Shown piece after piece: positions 16,708 to 25,510 of a stretch of DNA of 63,694 nucleotides. The stretch's first letter is position 1; the number at the start of each line of letters is the position of its first letter. Under the pieces are notes generated by a model. It was not told the origin of the DNA. It made no database searches and worked only from the letters and a program-made list of their open reading frames with translations. Source of the stretch: an uncultured Clostridia bacterium (lineage in GTDB: Bacteria; Bacillota; Clostridia; TANB77; CAG-508); assembly GCA_947631915.1 (NCBI GenBank), contig CANRNC010000011.1, forward strand, positions 1 to 63,694, read 5' to 3'. A program made the position numbers and the translations under genes.

Positions 16708-17814
16708 TTAATCGATTATTGATTTTAAATATGCCTCCATGAATCCATCTAAATCTCCATCCATAACACTTTCTACATTACCTACTTCGTAATTTGTTCT
16801 GTGATCTTTTACTAAAGTATAGGGACAGAAAATGTATGAACGTATTTGACTTCCCCATGCAATATCCATTTGAATACCTTTAAGTTCATCTATTGTATCT
16901 TTATGTTCTTTTTCTTTTAAATCTAATAGTTTTGATTTTAGCATTTTCATTGCAGTTTCTCTATTTTGCACTTGTGATCGTTCAGTTTGACACGCTACAA
17001 CTATTCCAGTTGGTATATGTGTCAGTCTTACAGCAGATGAAGTCTTATTAATATGTTGTCCTCCTGCTCCCGAAGCCCTATATACATCCATCTTAATGTC
17101 ATCTGGGTTTATATCTAATTCGATATCATCGCTAATTTCAGGTAATACTTCTAAAGATGCAAATGAAGTGTGTCGTCTTCCTCCAGAATCAAACGGTGAG
17201 ATTCTAACTAACCTATGAACCCCCATTTCTCCTTTCAAATATCCGTATGCGTTGTCTCCAGAAATTAATGCTGTAACACTTTTTATTCCCGCTTCTTCAC
17301 CCTCTAAATAATCTAGTTCTTTAACAGTAAATCCTTTAGAACTAGCCCATCTACAATACATTCTATAAAGCATTTCTACCCAATCTTGTGCCTCTGTTCC
17401 ACCTGCTCCGGGATGCAAAGTTATAATAGCATTATTTGAATCATATTTTCCTGATAAAAGTATAGTTATTTCAAATTCTCTTAAAGATTTTTCTAATTTT
17501 CTTGTATTCTTTAATAACTCAACTTCGAGTATATCATCACTTTCTGATGATAAAAATTCATTAATTTCTTCTAGATTTTCTATTTCAGAGCAAAGACTTT
17601 TATAATTATTAACTTTATATCTAATTTTTTTCAATTCATTTAGAACTGAATTCGCTTTTGCTCTGTCATTCCAAAAACCCTGTTCCACAGTTTCATTTTC
17701 AAGCTCTTGTAATTTTTTTTCTAAAATATCTATATTTCCTAAAGATTTTCCAATACTATTAATTCTTTCATGTATATTTTGTAATTCAATTTTATTTTCT
17801 GATATATCTATCAT
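16708..17814 (-). CDS. prfB: Peptide chain release factor 2
   Basis: The 368-residue factor frees finished proteins at UGA and UAA. It has the GGQ catalytic motif (RASGAGGQHINKTSS), the stop-recognition tripeptide region (SPFDSGGRRHTSFASLEV), and coiled-coil domain 1 at the N-terminus. The gene is read in one continuous frame from ATG 17814, behind GAGAGAGG. The in-frame UGA that drives autoregulatory +1 frameshifting in many prfB genes is absent. It is transcribed as a single gene with a terminator at 16622. Confidence 0.95.
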   Translation of the reverse strand: MIDISENKIELQNIHERINSIGKSLGNIDILEKKLQELENETVEQGFWNDRAKANSVLNELKKIRYKVNNYKSLCSEIENLEEINEFLSSESDDILEVELLKNTRKLEKSLREFEITILLSGKYDSNNAIITLHPGAGGTEAQDWVEMLYRMYCRWASSKGFTVKELDYLEGEEAGIKSVTALISGDNAYGYLKGEMGVHRLVRISPFDSGGRRHTSFASLEVLPEISDDIELDINPDDIKMDVYRASGAGGQHINKTSSAVRLTHIPTGIVVACQTERSQVQNRETAMKMLKSKLLDLKEKEHKDTIDELKGIQMDIAWGSQIRSYIFCPYTLVKDHRTNYEVGNVESVMDGDLDGFMEAYLKSIID

Positions 17815-17983
17815 AAAAAATAACCTCTCTCCGCTCTACTATATTAATATTTATATCACATTTTTAGAACAAAGTCTACATTTCAATAAAAACGAATTTT
17901 TTGAGTTATGAAAAATTTTATCAGTCCATGCACTATTATTATTTTTTCACATATAATTTTGGTATAGTGCATTGGAGGTGTTT

Positions 17984-18683
17984 ATGCTTACCCTAACAAT
18001 ATCAGGTATAATTGGAATACTTAAATCATGCTTTTTAATGTTTGGATATATACAAAGTAATCAATTATTTCCAGAACCACTAACACCTGAAGAAGAAAAG
18101 ATTTTTCTTGAAAGATTAAATAATCGGCGATGAAGAAGCTAGAAATATTCTTATTGAGAGAAACTTAAGACTTGTAGCACATATTTCAAAAAAATATTCT
18201 AGTACAAATATAGAGCAAGATGATTTAATTTCTATTGGTACCATTGGTTTAATAAAAGGTATTAATAGTTATGATATGTCTAAAAATATTAGGCTTGCTA
18301 CATATGTTGCTCGTTGTATAGAAAATGAAATTCTCATGTTTTTAAGAGGTTCAAAGAAAAATAAATCGGAAGTTTATTTAAATGAACCTATTGGTAAAGA
18401 TAAAGATGATAATGAAATTACATTATTAGAGATATTAGAAAATGATGAAAAAAGTATAGAAGACGAAATTGATCTCAAATTGAAAACAAAAATCTTATAT
18501 CAAAAGATGGATGAAGTATTAAAAGAAAGAGAAAAAGAAATTTTAATACTGCGTTTCGGATTAAATGGAGATAAAGCTAAAACACAAAATGAAATTGCAA
18601 AACTTATGGGAATTTCGCGTTCGTATGTATCTAGAATTGAGACAAAAGCAATAAACAAACTTAGTAAAGAATTTAAAGAATAG
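17984..18683 (+). CDS. sigK: RNA polymerase sigma-K, requiring a +1 frameshift at CGG
   Basis: The ATG at 17984 follows GGAGGTG. The first 47 codons give a pro-sequence (hydrophobic ISGIIGILKSCFLMFGY) and the start of sigma-K (QLFPEPLTPEEEKIFLERLNN). The next codons are CGG CGA and a UGA stop at 18131. Skipping the C at 18125 yields GDEEARNILIERNLRLVAHI, then the core binding region and RCIENEILMFLRG, and finally region 4 (GISRSYVSRIE), 232 residues in all. Every part of sigma-K is conserved, so the break is one base. The protein directs late mother-cell genes after cleavage of its pro-sequence. No skin element interrupts the gene. Confidence 0.9.
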
Positions 18684-18705
18684 TACTTATAATTTGCAAA
18701 CGTTT

Positions 18706-18743
18706 TTAATATTGAAAATGAGGTCAACCAAATGGTTGACCTC
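18706..18743 (-). terminator. Terminator of the small cassette gene at 18756
   Basis: An 11-bp perfect stem (GAGGTCAACCA / TGGTTGACCTC) has a two-base loop and an AT-rich trailer on the minus strand. It would also stop sigK transcripts from the other side. Confidence 0.8.
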
Positions 18744-18755
18744 AGCAAACACAAA

Positions 18756-19031
18756 TCACGAAATTCTTTGTATACTGACTCTACTTTTCCAAAAGATGTT
18801 CCGGCATATTCTGTACTTTCTATCATGCTTTTCAGTATGCACTTGGACCAGAAGAATATTATGTCCAGCAACTTTAACCCTCATAATTGGTCCTCCCAAA
18901 TCCAAAATCATACCGTTTTCAATATGCGGAATTTCATAAATTTTTCCGTTGGATTTGCAGTTCTTGAGCCTTACACACCATGTCCGAAGATCCTCATCAG
19001 TTACTTCCCGTTTGTGATAGTTATTTTGCAT
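18756..19031 (-). CDS. Small gene of foreign codon usage (cassette A)
   Basis: A 91-residue frame with a strong AGGAGG site. Its codons differ from all its neighbours: CTC, CTG, TCC, GTC, AAC and three CGG arginine codons (8, 16, 77), whereas native genes use CGG only at frameshift sites. The product starts MQNNYHKREVTDED and is basic and Cys/His-containing, with a beta-like middle (GMILDLGGPIMRVKVAGHNILLV in two strands). No membrane helix is seen. It has its own promoter (19078-19106) and terminator (18706-18743), so it is a complete single-gene insert between sigK and tspO. No family is recognised. Confidence 0.6.
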   Translation of the reverse strand: MQNNYHKREVTDEDLRTWCVRLKNCKSNGKIYEIPHIENGMILDLGGPIMRVKVAGHNILLVQVHTEKHDRKYRICRNIFWKSRVSIQRIS

Positions 19032-19050
19032 TTACTTTTCCTCCTATATT

Positions 19051-19106
19051 CTCACTTATAGTGAGTTAGTGATTACAATTATAGCATACTATATTATCGA
19101 AGTAAA
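19051..19106 (-). promoter_or_regulatory. Promoter and operator of cassette A
   Basis: Minus strand: -35 TTTACT (19106-19101), a 17-bp spacer and a perfect -10 TATAAT (19083-19078). A perfect palindrome CTCACT-ata-AGTGAG (19065-19051) lies in the leader just downstream, placed as a repressor site would be. Confidence 0.7.
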
Positions 19107-19109
19107 TAC

Positions 19110-19568
19110 TTATCTATTTAATAGATATATAAATAAATTGAGATATGAAGCAAATAATGTCCATAATAAATATGGTACTTGTAATAATCCAGAGAGTTTA
19201 TTTCTTTTATAAAATTTTATCACCATATTAAATACAAGTATAACTAGTAACAATATCCATATAAAAGAAAATAGTCTCCAATCCAATACAAAAAATAAGA
19301 TTGGCCATAGAAGATTTATCAATAATTGTAAGTAGTAAATTATGTTGATCTCTCCATCCACTTGAGCATTTGCCTGTAAAATTCCATAAGAAACTCCCAT
19401 TAGTATATATAAAATCGTCCAAACAATTGGAAAAAGTATACTTGGTGGGGATAAAAAAGGTTTTTGCAATTCATTATAATCAATTGCACCAGATATAATT
19501 AGTCCGACAATTCCTCCAAGTATCAACGGAATAAGTATCGATTTAGCATAAATTTTAATTTTTGACAT
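19110..19568 (-). CDS. tspO: TspO/MBR family membrane protein
   Basis: A 152-residue protein with five membrane helices and TspO landmarks: LQKPFLSPPSILFPIVWTILYILMGVSYGI in the first loop and second helix, DWRLFSFIWILLL, and LQVPYLLWTLFASYLNLFIYLLN at the end. TspO binds porphyrins and other hydrophobic ligands; the role in Clostridia is not settled. It follows tcdA by 74 bases and is probably the last native gene of that run before cassette A. Confidence 0.88.
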   Translation of the reverse strand: MSKIKIYAKSILIPLILGGIVGLIISGAIDYNELQKPFLSPPSILFPIVWTILYILMGVSYGILQANAQVDGEINIIYYLQLLINLLWPILFFVLDWRLFSFIWILLLVILVFNMVIKFYKRNKLSGLLQVPYLLWTLFASYLNLFIYLLNR

Positions 19569-19642
19569 ATGTAAAACCTCCTTAATACTATTTTACTAAT
19601 CAAAATTTAAATTTATACATAAATGCAATTTTTATACTCTTT

Positions 19643-20392
19643 CTATTTTATTATATCTTTGACTACCTCTCCTGCTATTATCATTCCTGCTACAGATGGA
19701 ACAAATGATATACTCCCTGGCACTTGATTTTTTACTGTGCATTTTCTTTGTGTTCCAGGAGGGCATATACAATCATTCTTGCAACTGTTTTCAAATGTTT
19801 CTTCTGGTTTTATAGGTTCTTCTTTAGAGTAAACTACTTTTAGAGTTGCTATTCCCCTAGCTTTCAATTCTTTTCTCATTACCTTTGCTAGAGGGCATAT
19901 ACTTGTACTATATATATCAGTTACTTCCAATTTAGTTGGATCTAATTTATTACCTGTACCCATACATGAGATGATTGGAATATTTAATTTATTTGCTCTA
20001 ACTACTAATTCAATTTTTGCAGTTACAGTATCCACCGCATCAACTATATATGAAACGGTATTATCTAAAATCTCATCACTGTCAGGCATAAAAAACTCTT
20101 GATATATTTGTACTTTTGCATTTGGATTTATATCTAGAATACGCTCTTTAGCCACTTCTACTTTAGGCTTTCCTATTGTACTCTTTGTGGCAATTATTTG
20201 TCTATTTAAATTAGTTAAGCAAACTTTATCATCATCAATTAAAATAAAATTTTCAACGCCTGCTCTAACTAGTCCCTCTACTACAAAAGAACCTACTCCT
20301 CCAATGCCGAATATTGCGACTTTTGCATTATGAAGTTTCTCAATATTTTCTTTTCCAATTAGTAATTCTGTTCTTGAAAATTGATTTAACAT
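19643..20392 (-). CDS. tcdA: tRNA threonylcarbamoyladenosine dehydratase TcdA
   Basis: The start at 20392 (MLNQFSRTELLIG) is preferred over 20410 because GAAAGGA precedes it. The 249-residue E1-like enzyme adenylates the t6A base of tRNA and cyclises it to ct6A. It has the Rossmann ATP site (VAIFGIGGVGSFVVEGLVRAG), LIDDDKVCLTNLNRQ, ISCMGTGNKLDPTKL, and Cys residues in CKNDCICPPGTQRKC near the end. TcdA takes part with the cysteine-desulfurase system in some bacteria, which fits its place after mnmA and sufU. Confidence 0.9.
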   Translation of the reverse strand: MLNQFSRTELLIGKENIEKLHNAKVAIFGIGGVGSFVVEGLVRAGVENFILIDDDKVCLTNLNRQIIATKSTIGKPKVEVAKERILDINPNAKVQIYQEFFMPDSDEILDNTVSYIVDAVDTVTAKIELVVRANKLNIPIISCMGTGNKLDPTKLEVTDIYSTSICPLAKVMRKELKARGIATLKVVYSKEEPIKPEETFENSCKNDCICPPGTQRKCTVKNQVPGSISFVPSVAGMIIAGEVVKDIIK

Positions 20393-20458
20393 TTTCACTA
20401 TTCCTTTCAATATATTGTATTTTTTACATTCATAGCATTAAATTTATTTCAAATATCG

Positions 20459-21511
20459 CTATAAGATCTTTCCGCCACCTAATACAATATCTCCTATATA
20501 AAATACAGCAGATTGTCCTGGAGTTAATGCTCTTTGTGGTTCATCAAATGTAACTTTTATATTGTTCTTTTCTTGAATAATCTTTGCTTTAGCTACTTTT
20601 GATGAATATCTAGTTTTTACATCAACTTCTATTTCTTTTGAAATCTCATCTACTAATAGTAAATTAATATCGGTAACTATTAATTCGTCCTTATACAATT
20701 CACTTTCTTCTCCAACTATTACTTCATTTTTATCTTTATTAAACCCTAAAACAAATAATGGAACTCTATTAGAAATTCCTAAACCTTTTCTTTGTCCTAT
20801 TGTATAATTATATAATCCTGTATGTTTTCCTAAAATTTTCCCTTTTGAATTTACTATATTTCCTTCAATAGGTTTTATATTAGAATTAGATTCAAGGAAC
20901 CTTTTATAATTTCCATCTGGGACAAAGCAAATATCCTCACTATCTGGTTTATTTGCTACTTTTAAATTATTGTTTCTAGCTATATCTCTTATTTGTTCCT
21001 TATTTTCATATTCTCCCAATGGAAATAGTATATGTTCTATTAAATTTTTAGGTATATTCCATAAAACATAGCTTTGATCTTTCTTGCCTGCATTTGATTT
21101 TTTTAACACCCATCTTTGATATTCTTCACTATATTCAGTTTTAGCATAATGTCCTGTAGCTATATAATTGCATCCTAATTCTTTTGCCTTTTCATACATA
21201 AATCCAAATTTCATGTATTTGTTACATTCTATACAAGGGTTTGGTGTTTTACAATTTGAGTAGCAATCTATAAAATCATCTATAACATATTTTCTGAATT
21301 CCTGTTTATAGTCATAAGTGAAATGAGGAATTCCTATTGAATTACAAACATTCTTTGCATCTAGGTATGTATTTACATTACAACAACTACTACCTGCAAA
21401 TAATTCTAAAGTTGTCCCAATTACTTCATAGCCTTGTTGCTTTAATAGTAGAGCAGAAACAGAGCTATCCACTCCTCCGCTCATTCCTAATAAAACCTTC
21501 TTATTTTCCAT
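20459..21511 (-). CDS. mnmA: tRNA-specific 2-thiouridylase MnmA
   Basis: A 350-residue PP-loop enzyme that puts sulfur on U34 of Lys, Glu and Gln tRNAs. It has the PP-loop GMSGGVDSSVSALLL near the N-terminus, the catalytic cysteine pair (TPNPCIECN and PDSEDICFVPDG), and the C-terminal barrel (RALTPGQSAVFYIGDIVLGGG). It follows sufU by 20 bases. Sulfur relayed from SufS is the plausible donor, which explains its place in the suf operon. Confidence 0.95.
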   Translation of the reverse strand: MENKKVLLGMSGGVDSSVSALLLKQQGYEVIGTTLELFAGSSCCNVNTYLDAKNVCNSIGIPHFTYDYKQEFRKYVIDDFIDCYSNCKTPNPCIECNKYMKFGFMYEKAKELGCNYIATGHYAKTEYSEEYQRWVLKKSNAGKKDQSYVLWNIPKNLIEHILFPLGEYENKEQIRDIARNNNLKVANKPDSEDICFVPDGNYKRFLESNSNIKPIEGNIVNSKGKILGKHTGLYNYTIGQRKGLGISNRVPLFVLGFNKDKNEVIVGEESELYKDELIVTDINLLLVDEISKEIEVDVKTRYSSKVAKAKIIQEKNNIKVTFDEPQRALTPGQSAVFYIGDIVLGGGKIL

Positions 21512-21531
21512 TTAATTGTTCCTTTCTATAA

Positions 21532-21999
21532 CTAATGACAACAGTCTGTATTAGTACTACCTGTATTTTTATTTTTATTTAGCATATCTTCTAAAGTATG
21601 CCAAGCTAAAAGTGCACATTTAACTCTTGCAGGCATATTTGATACGTTCTTAAATGCAATAGCATCTTCCAATTTCTTTAATTCCGCTTCATCTTTTGTT
21701 TCTCGTTTTATCATTCCTATAAAAGTTTTAATTATATCTCTTGCCTCATCAACTGTTTTTCCTCTTAAAGTATCTATCATAATAGAAGTTGAAGCTTGTG
21801 ATATTGCACAACCATGTCCAGAGAAAGCCATATCTTCAATTATATTACCATTTAATTTTAATTCTAATGTGATTTCATCACCACAGTTAGGATTATGCCC
21901 CATTTCGGATAAATTAGCATCTGGTAGTTTCTTCTTATTGTATGAATTCATGCTGTGTTCCATTATCAATTCATTATAAACATCACTTAAATCTTCCAT
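21532..21999 (-). CDS. sufU: SufU sulfurtransferase/scaffold
   Basis: A 155-residue protein of the SufU/IscU fold: LYNELIMEHSMN-type start, the first Cys in NPNCGDEITLEL, the second in GHGCAISQASTSIMID, and the third in ARVKCALLAWHTLEDML. SufU in Firmicutes is a zinc protein that takes the persulfide from SufS. The SufU-specific region between the second and third cysteines is present. It lies in the suf operon after the MFS gene, with a two-base gap. Confidence 0.93.
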   Translation of the reverse strand: MEDLSDVYNELIMEHSMNSYNKKKLPDANLSEMGHNPNCGDEITLELKLNGNIIEDMAFSGHGCAISQASTSIMIDTLRGKTVDEARDIIKTFIGMIKRETKDEAELKKLEDAIAFKNVSNMPARVKCALLAWHTLEDMLNKNKNTGSTNTDCCH

Positions 22000-22001
22000 T
22001 T

Positions 22002-23183
22002 TTAATCCTTTCCAATATTTAATGATTTTCTTCTATATAAACTTATTTCGCCAATAACACTAGATGTTAGTACAATAATTGATATTATAAGTGCTAGAGT
22101 AGTATTTATATTTAATAATATATATGATGAAATCATACCTGCGAAATAGCCAAACATATTAATAATCAATTCTTTCTGTGCTACAGTAATATTATCTTTA
22201 TCCATTTCAATCATCGTAAAATTAGACATTGTGTTAAAAGGATTTAATAATCCATTTAATAATAGGATCAAATAAATTGCATATGGTTGAAATAATGAAA
22301 TACCTATTAATATAGCAATTAATGATTTACATATAATATCTCCTTTGACGATAATTTTATTTCTTATTAGATAAGCTGATATCCAAAATCCAATAGCACT
22401 AAGCAACCATGCGAATGTTTTACAAGTTTTCAATAATCCTAAATTAAAATTAAGATCAATTGCTGTTGTAGAAATTAATACAACTAGAGAACTTAATGCA
22501 AACTTTCCTAAAAACCTTATTACGATCCATTTTTTATAATATTCAGTATATCTTTTTAGATTTAGTTTTTTCATAAGAGCTACTTTTTTATCTTCTTTAT
22601 TTTTAGGAAAATTTTCAACTTTCAATGTAAATGCAATTAATAATAAAAATATACATGCACTTAATATAGTTATAACTATTATTGTGTTATCTATATATTT
22701 AGTAGTAAAAAAACTTGCTATAGCAATACCAACCATAAAAGTAATTTTAAAAACAGATATTCGTTTTGAATGTATTTCTGTTGCCATGTTACTTGGCAAT
22801 GAATTATAAACATATGCATAGTGATAACCTGAATAAATTTCCTGAATTAATATTTCTAATACATAAATAATAGCAAACATTATTATGAAATTATTCTTGT
22901 ACATAATACCTGCTAATAGTGCACCTATAGCTGCTAAAGATAAACAGATTACAAAGTTTTTATTTGGTCTTTTTGAATCGTTTATATATATACAGATTAA
23001 TGTTGCTATTATTTTAGCTAATCCTGTATTGGCTGAAATAATCGATATTAATAATTTATCATTATGCTGAATATATACTAGATCTGATACTACGCTATTC
23101 CAATCTAGTAATCCAAAAGCTAGTCCTTCTATTCCAATTAATAGTATAAATATTATATTTCTTTTAATAGTTTTTTCATTCAT
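22002..23183 (-). CDS. MFS-type transporter inside the suf operon
   Basis: A 393-residue, roughly 12-helix permease with a cytosolic basic loop in the middle (KNKEDKKVALMKKLNLKRY), the normal MFS plan of two six-helix halves. It carries no strong substrate signature. The placement is unusual: between sufS (26 bases upstream) and sufU (two bases downstream), on the same strand. Import of cysteine, iron chelate or another Fe-S precursor is a guess from the neighbours only. Confidence 0.75.
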   Translation of the reverse strand: MNEKTIKRNIIFILLIGIEGLAFGLLDWNSVVSDLVYIQHNDKLLISIISANTGLAKIIATLICIYINDSKRPNKNFVICLSLAAIGALLAGIMYKNNFIIMFAIIYVLEILIQEIYSGYHYAYVYNSLPSNMATEIHSKRISVFKITFMVGIAIASFFTTKYIDNTIIVITILSACIFLLLIAFTLKVENFPKNKEDKKVALMKKLNLKRYTEYYKKWIVIRFLGKFALSSLVVLISTTAIDLNFNLGLLKTCKTFAWLLSAIGFWISAYLIRNKIIVKGDIICKSLIAILIGISLFQPYAIYLILLLNGLLNPFNTMSNFTMIEMDKDNITVAQKELIINMFGYFAGMISSYILLNINTTLALIISIIVLTSSVIGEISLYRRKSLNIGKD

Positions 23184-23209
23184 TTAATGCTCCATAACTT
23201 ATATTTTTT

Positions 23210-24430
23210 CTATTTTACATATTTTTTAAATATATTGTAAGCTTTATTTAATGCACTAATAAGTTTATCTACATCTTCTTTAGAATTATAGAAATAAAAA
23301 CTTGCCCTACATGTAGAATCAATTCCTAAATATCTCATAAGAGGCTGTGCACAATGATTTCCTGAACGTACGCAAACTCCTTCGGCATCTAGAATACTCG
23401 CTACATCATGTGGATGAACTCCTTTTATATTAAAAGAAATTACACTAGAATGGTTAGTATTATTGGGAGTTAAATATAATTCTAGAAAACTTAATTTAGA
23501 TAATTCTTGTTTTGCATAACTCAAGACTTCATTTTCTATTTTTTGGATTTCATCATATCCTAGTTCGTTTATATAATCTATTGCTGCACCCAGACCAACA
23601 ACGCCTTCTACGTTTTGTGTACCTGCTTCGAATTTATTTGGAAGCGGAGCAAATGTTGTTTCTTGCTCATATACATATTCTATCATATCTCCCCCCATTA
23701 AGAAAGGAGTCATTTTATTTAATAATTCTTTTTTACCGTACAATACACCTATTCCTAGTGGTGCTAGCATTTTATGTCCGGAAAATATTAAGAAGTCAGC
23801 ATCTAAATCTTGCACATCTATTTTCATATGCGGAATGCTTTGTGAGGCATCTACAATTACTATTGCTCCTTTTTTATGAGCATATTTAATTATCTTCTTT
23901 ACATTGTTAATAGTTCCTAAAACATTTGATACATGAGTTATTCCGACTATTTTAGTTCTATCAGTAATCTTATTTTCTATTTCTGCATCTGATAATTCAA
24001 ACTCATTATTTATATACATATAATTTAATTTACTTTCTTTTATCTTTGTAACCTTTTGCCAAGGAACTAAATTAGAATGATGTTCCATTATTGATATAAC
24101 TACTTCATCATCTTTTTTTAAGTTTTCCATTCCATAAGAATATGCAATTAAGTTTAAACTTTCTGTTGCATTTTTAGAAAATATAATCTCTTCTCTATGT
24201 TTTGCATTTATAAATTCAGCTATTTTTGTTCTAGTATTTTCATATATTGCTGTTGCTTCCATACTTAAAGCATAAGCTCCCCTATGAGGGTTTGCATTAT
24301 ATTTTTCATAGAATTCCTTAACTGCATTTATAACTTTAACAGGTTTTTGAGTAGTTGCTCCATTGTCTAAATATGCTATTTCTCTGTTTTGCAATAAAGG
24401 AAAATCTTTTCTAATTTCTTCTATATTCAT
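23210..24430 (-). CDS. sufS: Cysteine desulfurase SufS
   Basis: A 406-residue PLP enzyme. It has the substrate and cofactor residues YLDNGATTQKP, MEHHSNLVPWQ, VDASQSIPHMKIDVQDLDADF, the PLP lysine in FSGHKMLAP, and the active-site cysteine in VCVRSGNHCAQPLM. These mark the group II (SufS) class. It takes sulfur from cysteine and passes it to SufU. It follows sufD by 14 bases, with AGGAGGG before the ATG. Confidence 0.96.
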   Translation of the reverse strand: MNIEEIRKDFPLLQNREIAYLDNGATTQKPVKVINAVKEFYEKYNANPHRGAYALSMEATAIYENTRTKIAEFINAKHREEIIFSKNATESLNLIAYSYGMENLKKDDEVVISIMEHHSNLVPWQKVTKIKESKLNYMYINNEFELSDAEIENKITDRTKIVGITHVSNVLGTINNVKKIIKYAHKKGAIVIVDASQSIPHMKIDVQDLDADFLIFSGHKMLAPLGIGVLYGKKELLNKMTPFLMGGDMIEYVYEQETTFAPLPNKFEAGTQNVEGVVGLGAAIDYINELGYDEIQKIENEVLSYAKQELSKLSFLELYLTPNNTNHSSVISFNIKGVHPHDVASILDAEGVCVRSGNHCAQPLMRYLGIDSTCRASFYFYNSKEDVDKLISALNKAYNIFKKYVK

Positions 24431-24444
24431 ATTAGCCCTCCTTA

Positions 24445-25509
24445 TTAATCTAATCGTTCATCAATTTCTTTGATAATTTCATTTTTTAACTTTTCATTGT
24501 CAATATTTTCAAGTATTTTATTAAATTTTGCTCTTACCATTAATTTCATAGCTTCTTTTAATTCAAACCCTCTACTCATAATATAGAATAGTTCCTTCTC
24601 TCCTATCTTTCCTGCTGAACTGCTATGATTTCCTTCTACATCTTCCTCTGAACATAATAGCATTGGTAATGCAAGTGATTTTGCCGTATCTGACAATAAC
24701 ATACAAGCCTCATTTTCATTTCCAGTTGCTTTTTTACAACCTTTTTTAAAATCAATAGTTCCTTTAAAATGTTTCTTTGAATCATCTTTTAATGCACCTT
24801 GAACTTCAATATCTATATTTGATTTTTTTCCTCTTAATTCTCCTATATAATTCAAATCAAATAGTTGGTCCTGTCTTCCTAAATAAATAGTATTTATCTT
24901 GTTATCTGCATTATCACCTTCTATATTAGAATAATAATTAGTAATACTATTTTTTCCTCCGAAATCTATAATTGTATAATTTACTTTTGCATTTTCTGAT
25001 ATGTCACTTTCAAAACTCATGAAATTATTAGAATTTATATTCATTAAATTAGAAATAATTATGTTTAATTCAGAGTCATTTTTAGCTTTAACTCTTAATA
25101 AACCATTATGCCAGTTCTCACAATCCCCATTTGATGAATATTTTAAAATAATAGTTGATCTTGAATTTTCTTCTGCAACAATTTCTATATTTTCAACTAA
25201 AGTTGTATTATTTTTATCAAATTGAAAAGTAATTTCTGTCTCATCAGTATATTGTGATGTGTCCATACAATCAATATGCAATTTTATATTTGAATTTTTC
25301 TGTATTTGATTAATTAGTTCATCTCCTATACCATAAGTCAAATTAATATCACTTGTGTTATTATTTATTTCTGCCCTATTTTCTATGATTTTCATATTAG
25401 TAAATGTAGTTACAACTTTCGGAATATCTATATTTTCTAATTTAATATTATTTATATTAAAATTACGAGATGTTCTTACTGGTGTTTCGTTTAATTTTAA
25501 TTGTTTCAT
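24445..25509 (-). CDS. sufD: Fe-S assembly protein SufD
   Basis: The start is ATG 25509, behind AAGGAGC; a TTG at 25518 would overlap the end of sufB. The 354-residue beta-helix protein has the family end (HSSSAGKIGEKELFYIMSRGF, then EAMKLMVRAKFNKIL) with the conserved histidine in GNHSSSAG. SufD partners SufB and SufC in the scaffold that builds Fe-S clusters. Its N-terminal half is diverged and short compared with Bacillus SufD (about 437). Confidence 0.92.
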   Translation of the reverse strand: MKQLKLNETPVRTSRNFNINNIKLENIDIPKVVTTFTNMKIIENRAEINNNTSDINLTYGIGDELINQIQKNSNIKLHIDCMDTSQYTDETEITFQFDKNNTTLVENIEIVAEENSRSTIILKYSSNGDCENWHNGLLRVKAKNDSELNIIISNLMNINSNNFMSFESDISENAKVNYTIIDFGGKNSITNYYSNIEGDNADNKINTIYLGRQDQLFDLNYIGELRGKKSNIDIEVQGALKDDSKKHFKGTIDFKKGCKKATGNENEACMLLSDTAKSLALPMLLCSEEDVEGNHSSSAGKIGEKELFYIMSRGFELKEAMKLMVRAKFNKILENIDNEKLKNEIIKEIDERLD

Positions 25510-25510
25510 A

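Noticed and set aside
17984-18683. sigK as a plain pseudogene or sequencing error
   Set aside because: The extra C is not in a homopolymer, all domains on both sides are conserved, and the same event with the same codon is found in yabP and priA.
18756-19061. Plus-strand frames over cassette A (18694-18939, 18732-19061)
   Set aside because: They lack ribosome binding sites and run through the promoter and terminator of the minus-strand gene, which has a perfect AGGAGG site.
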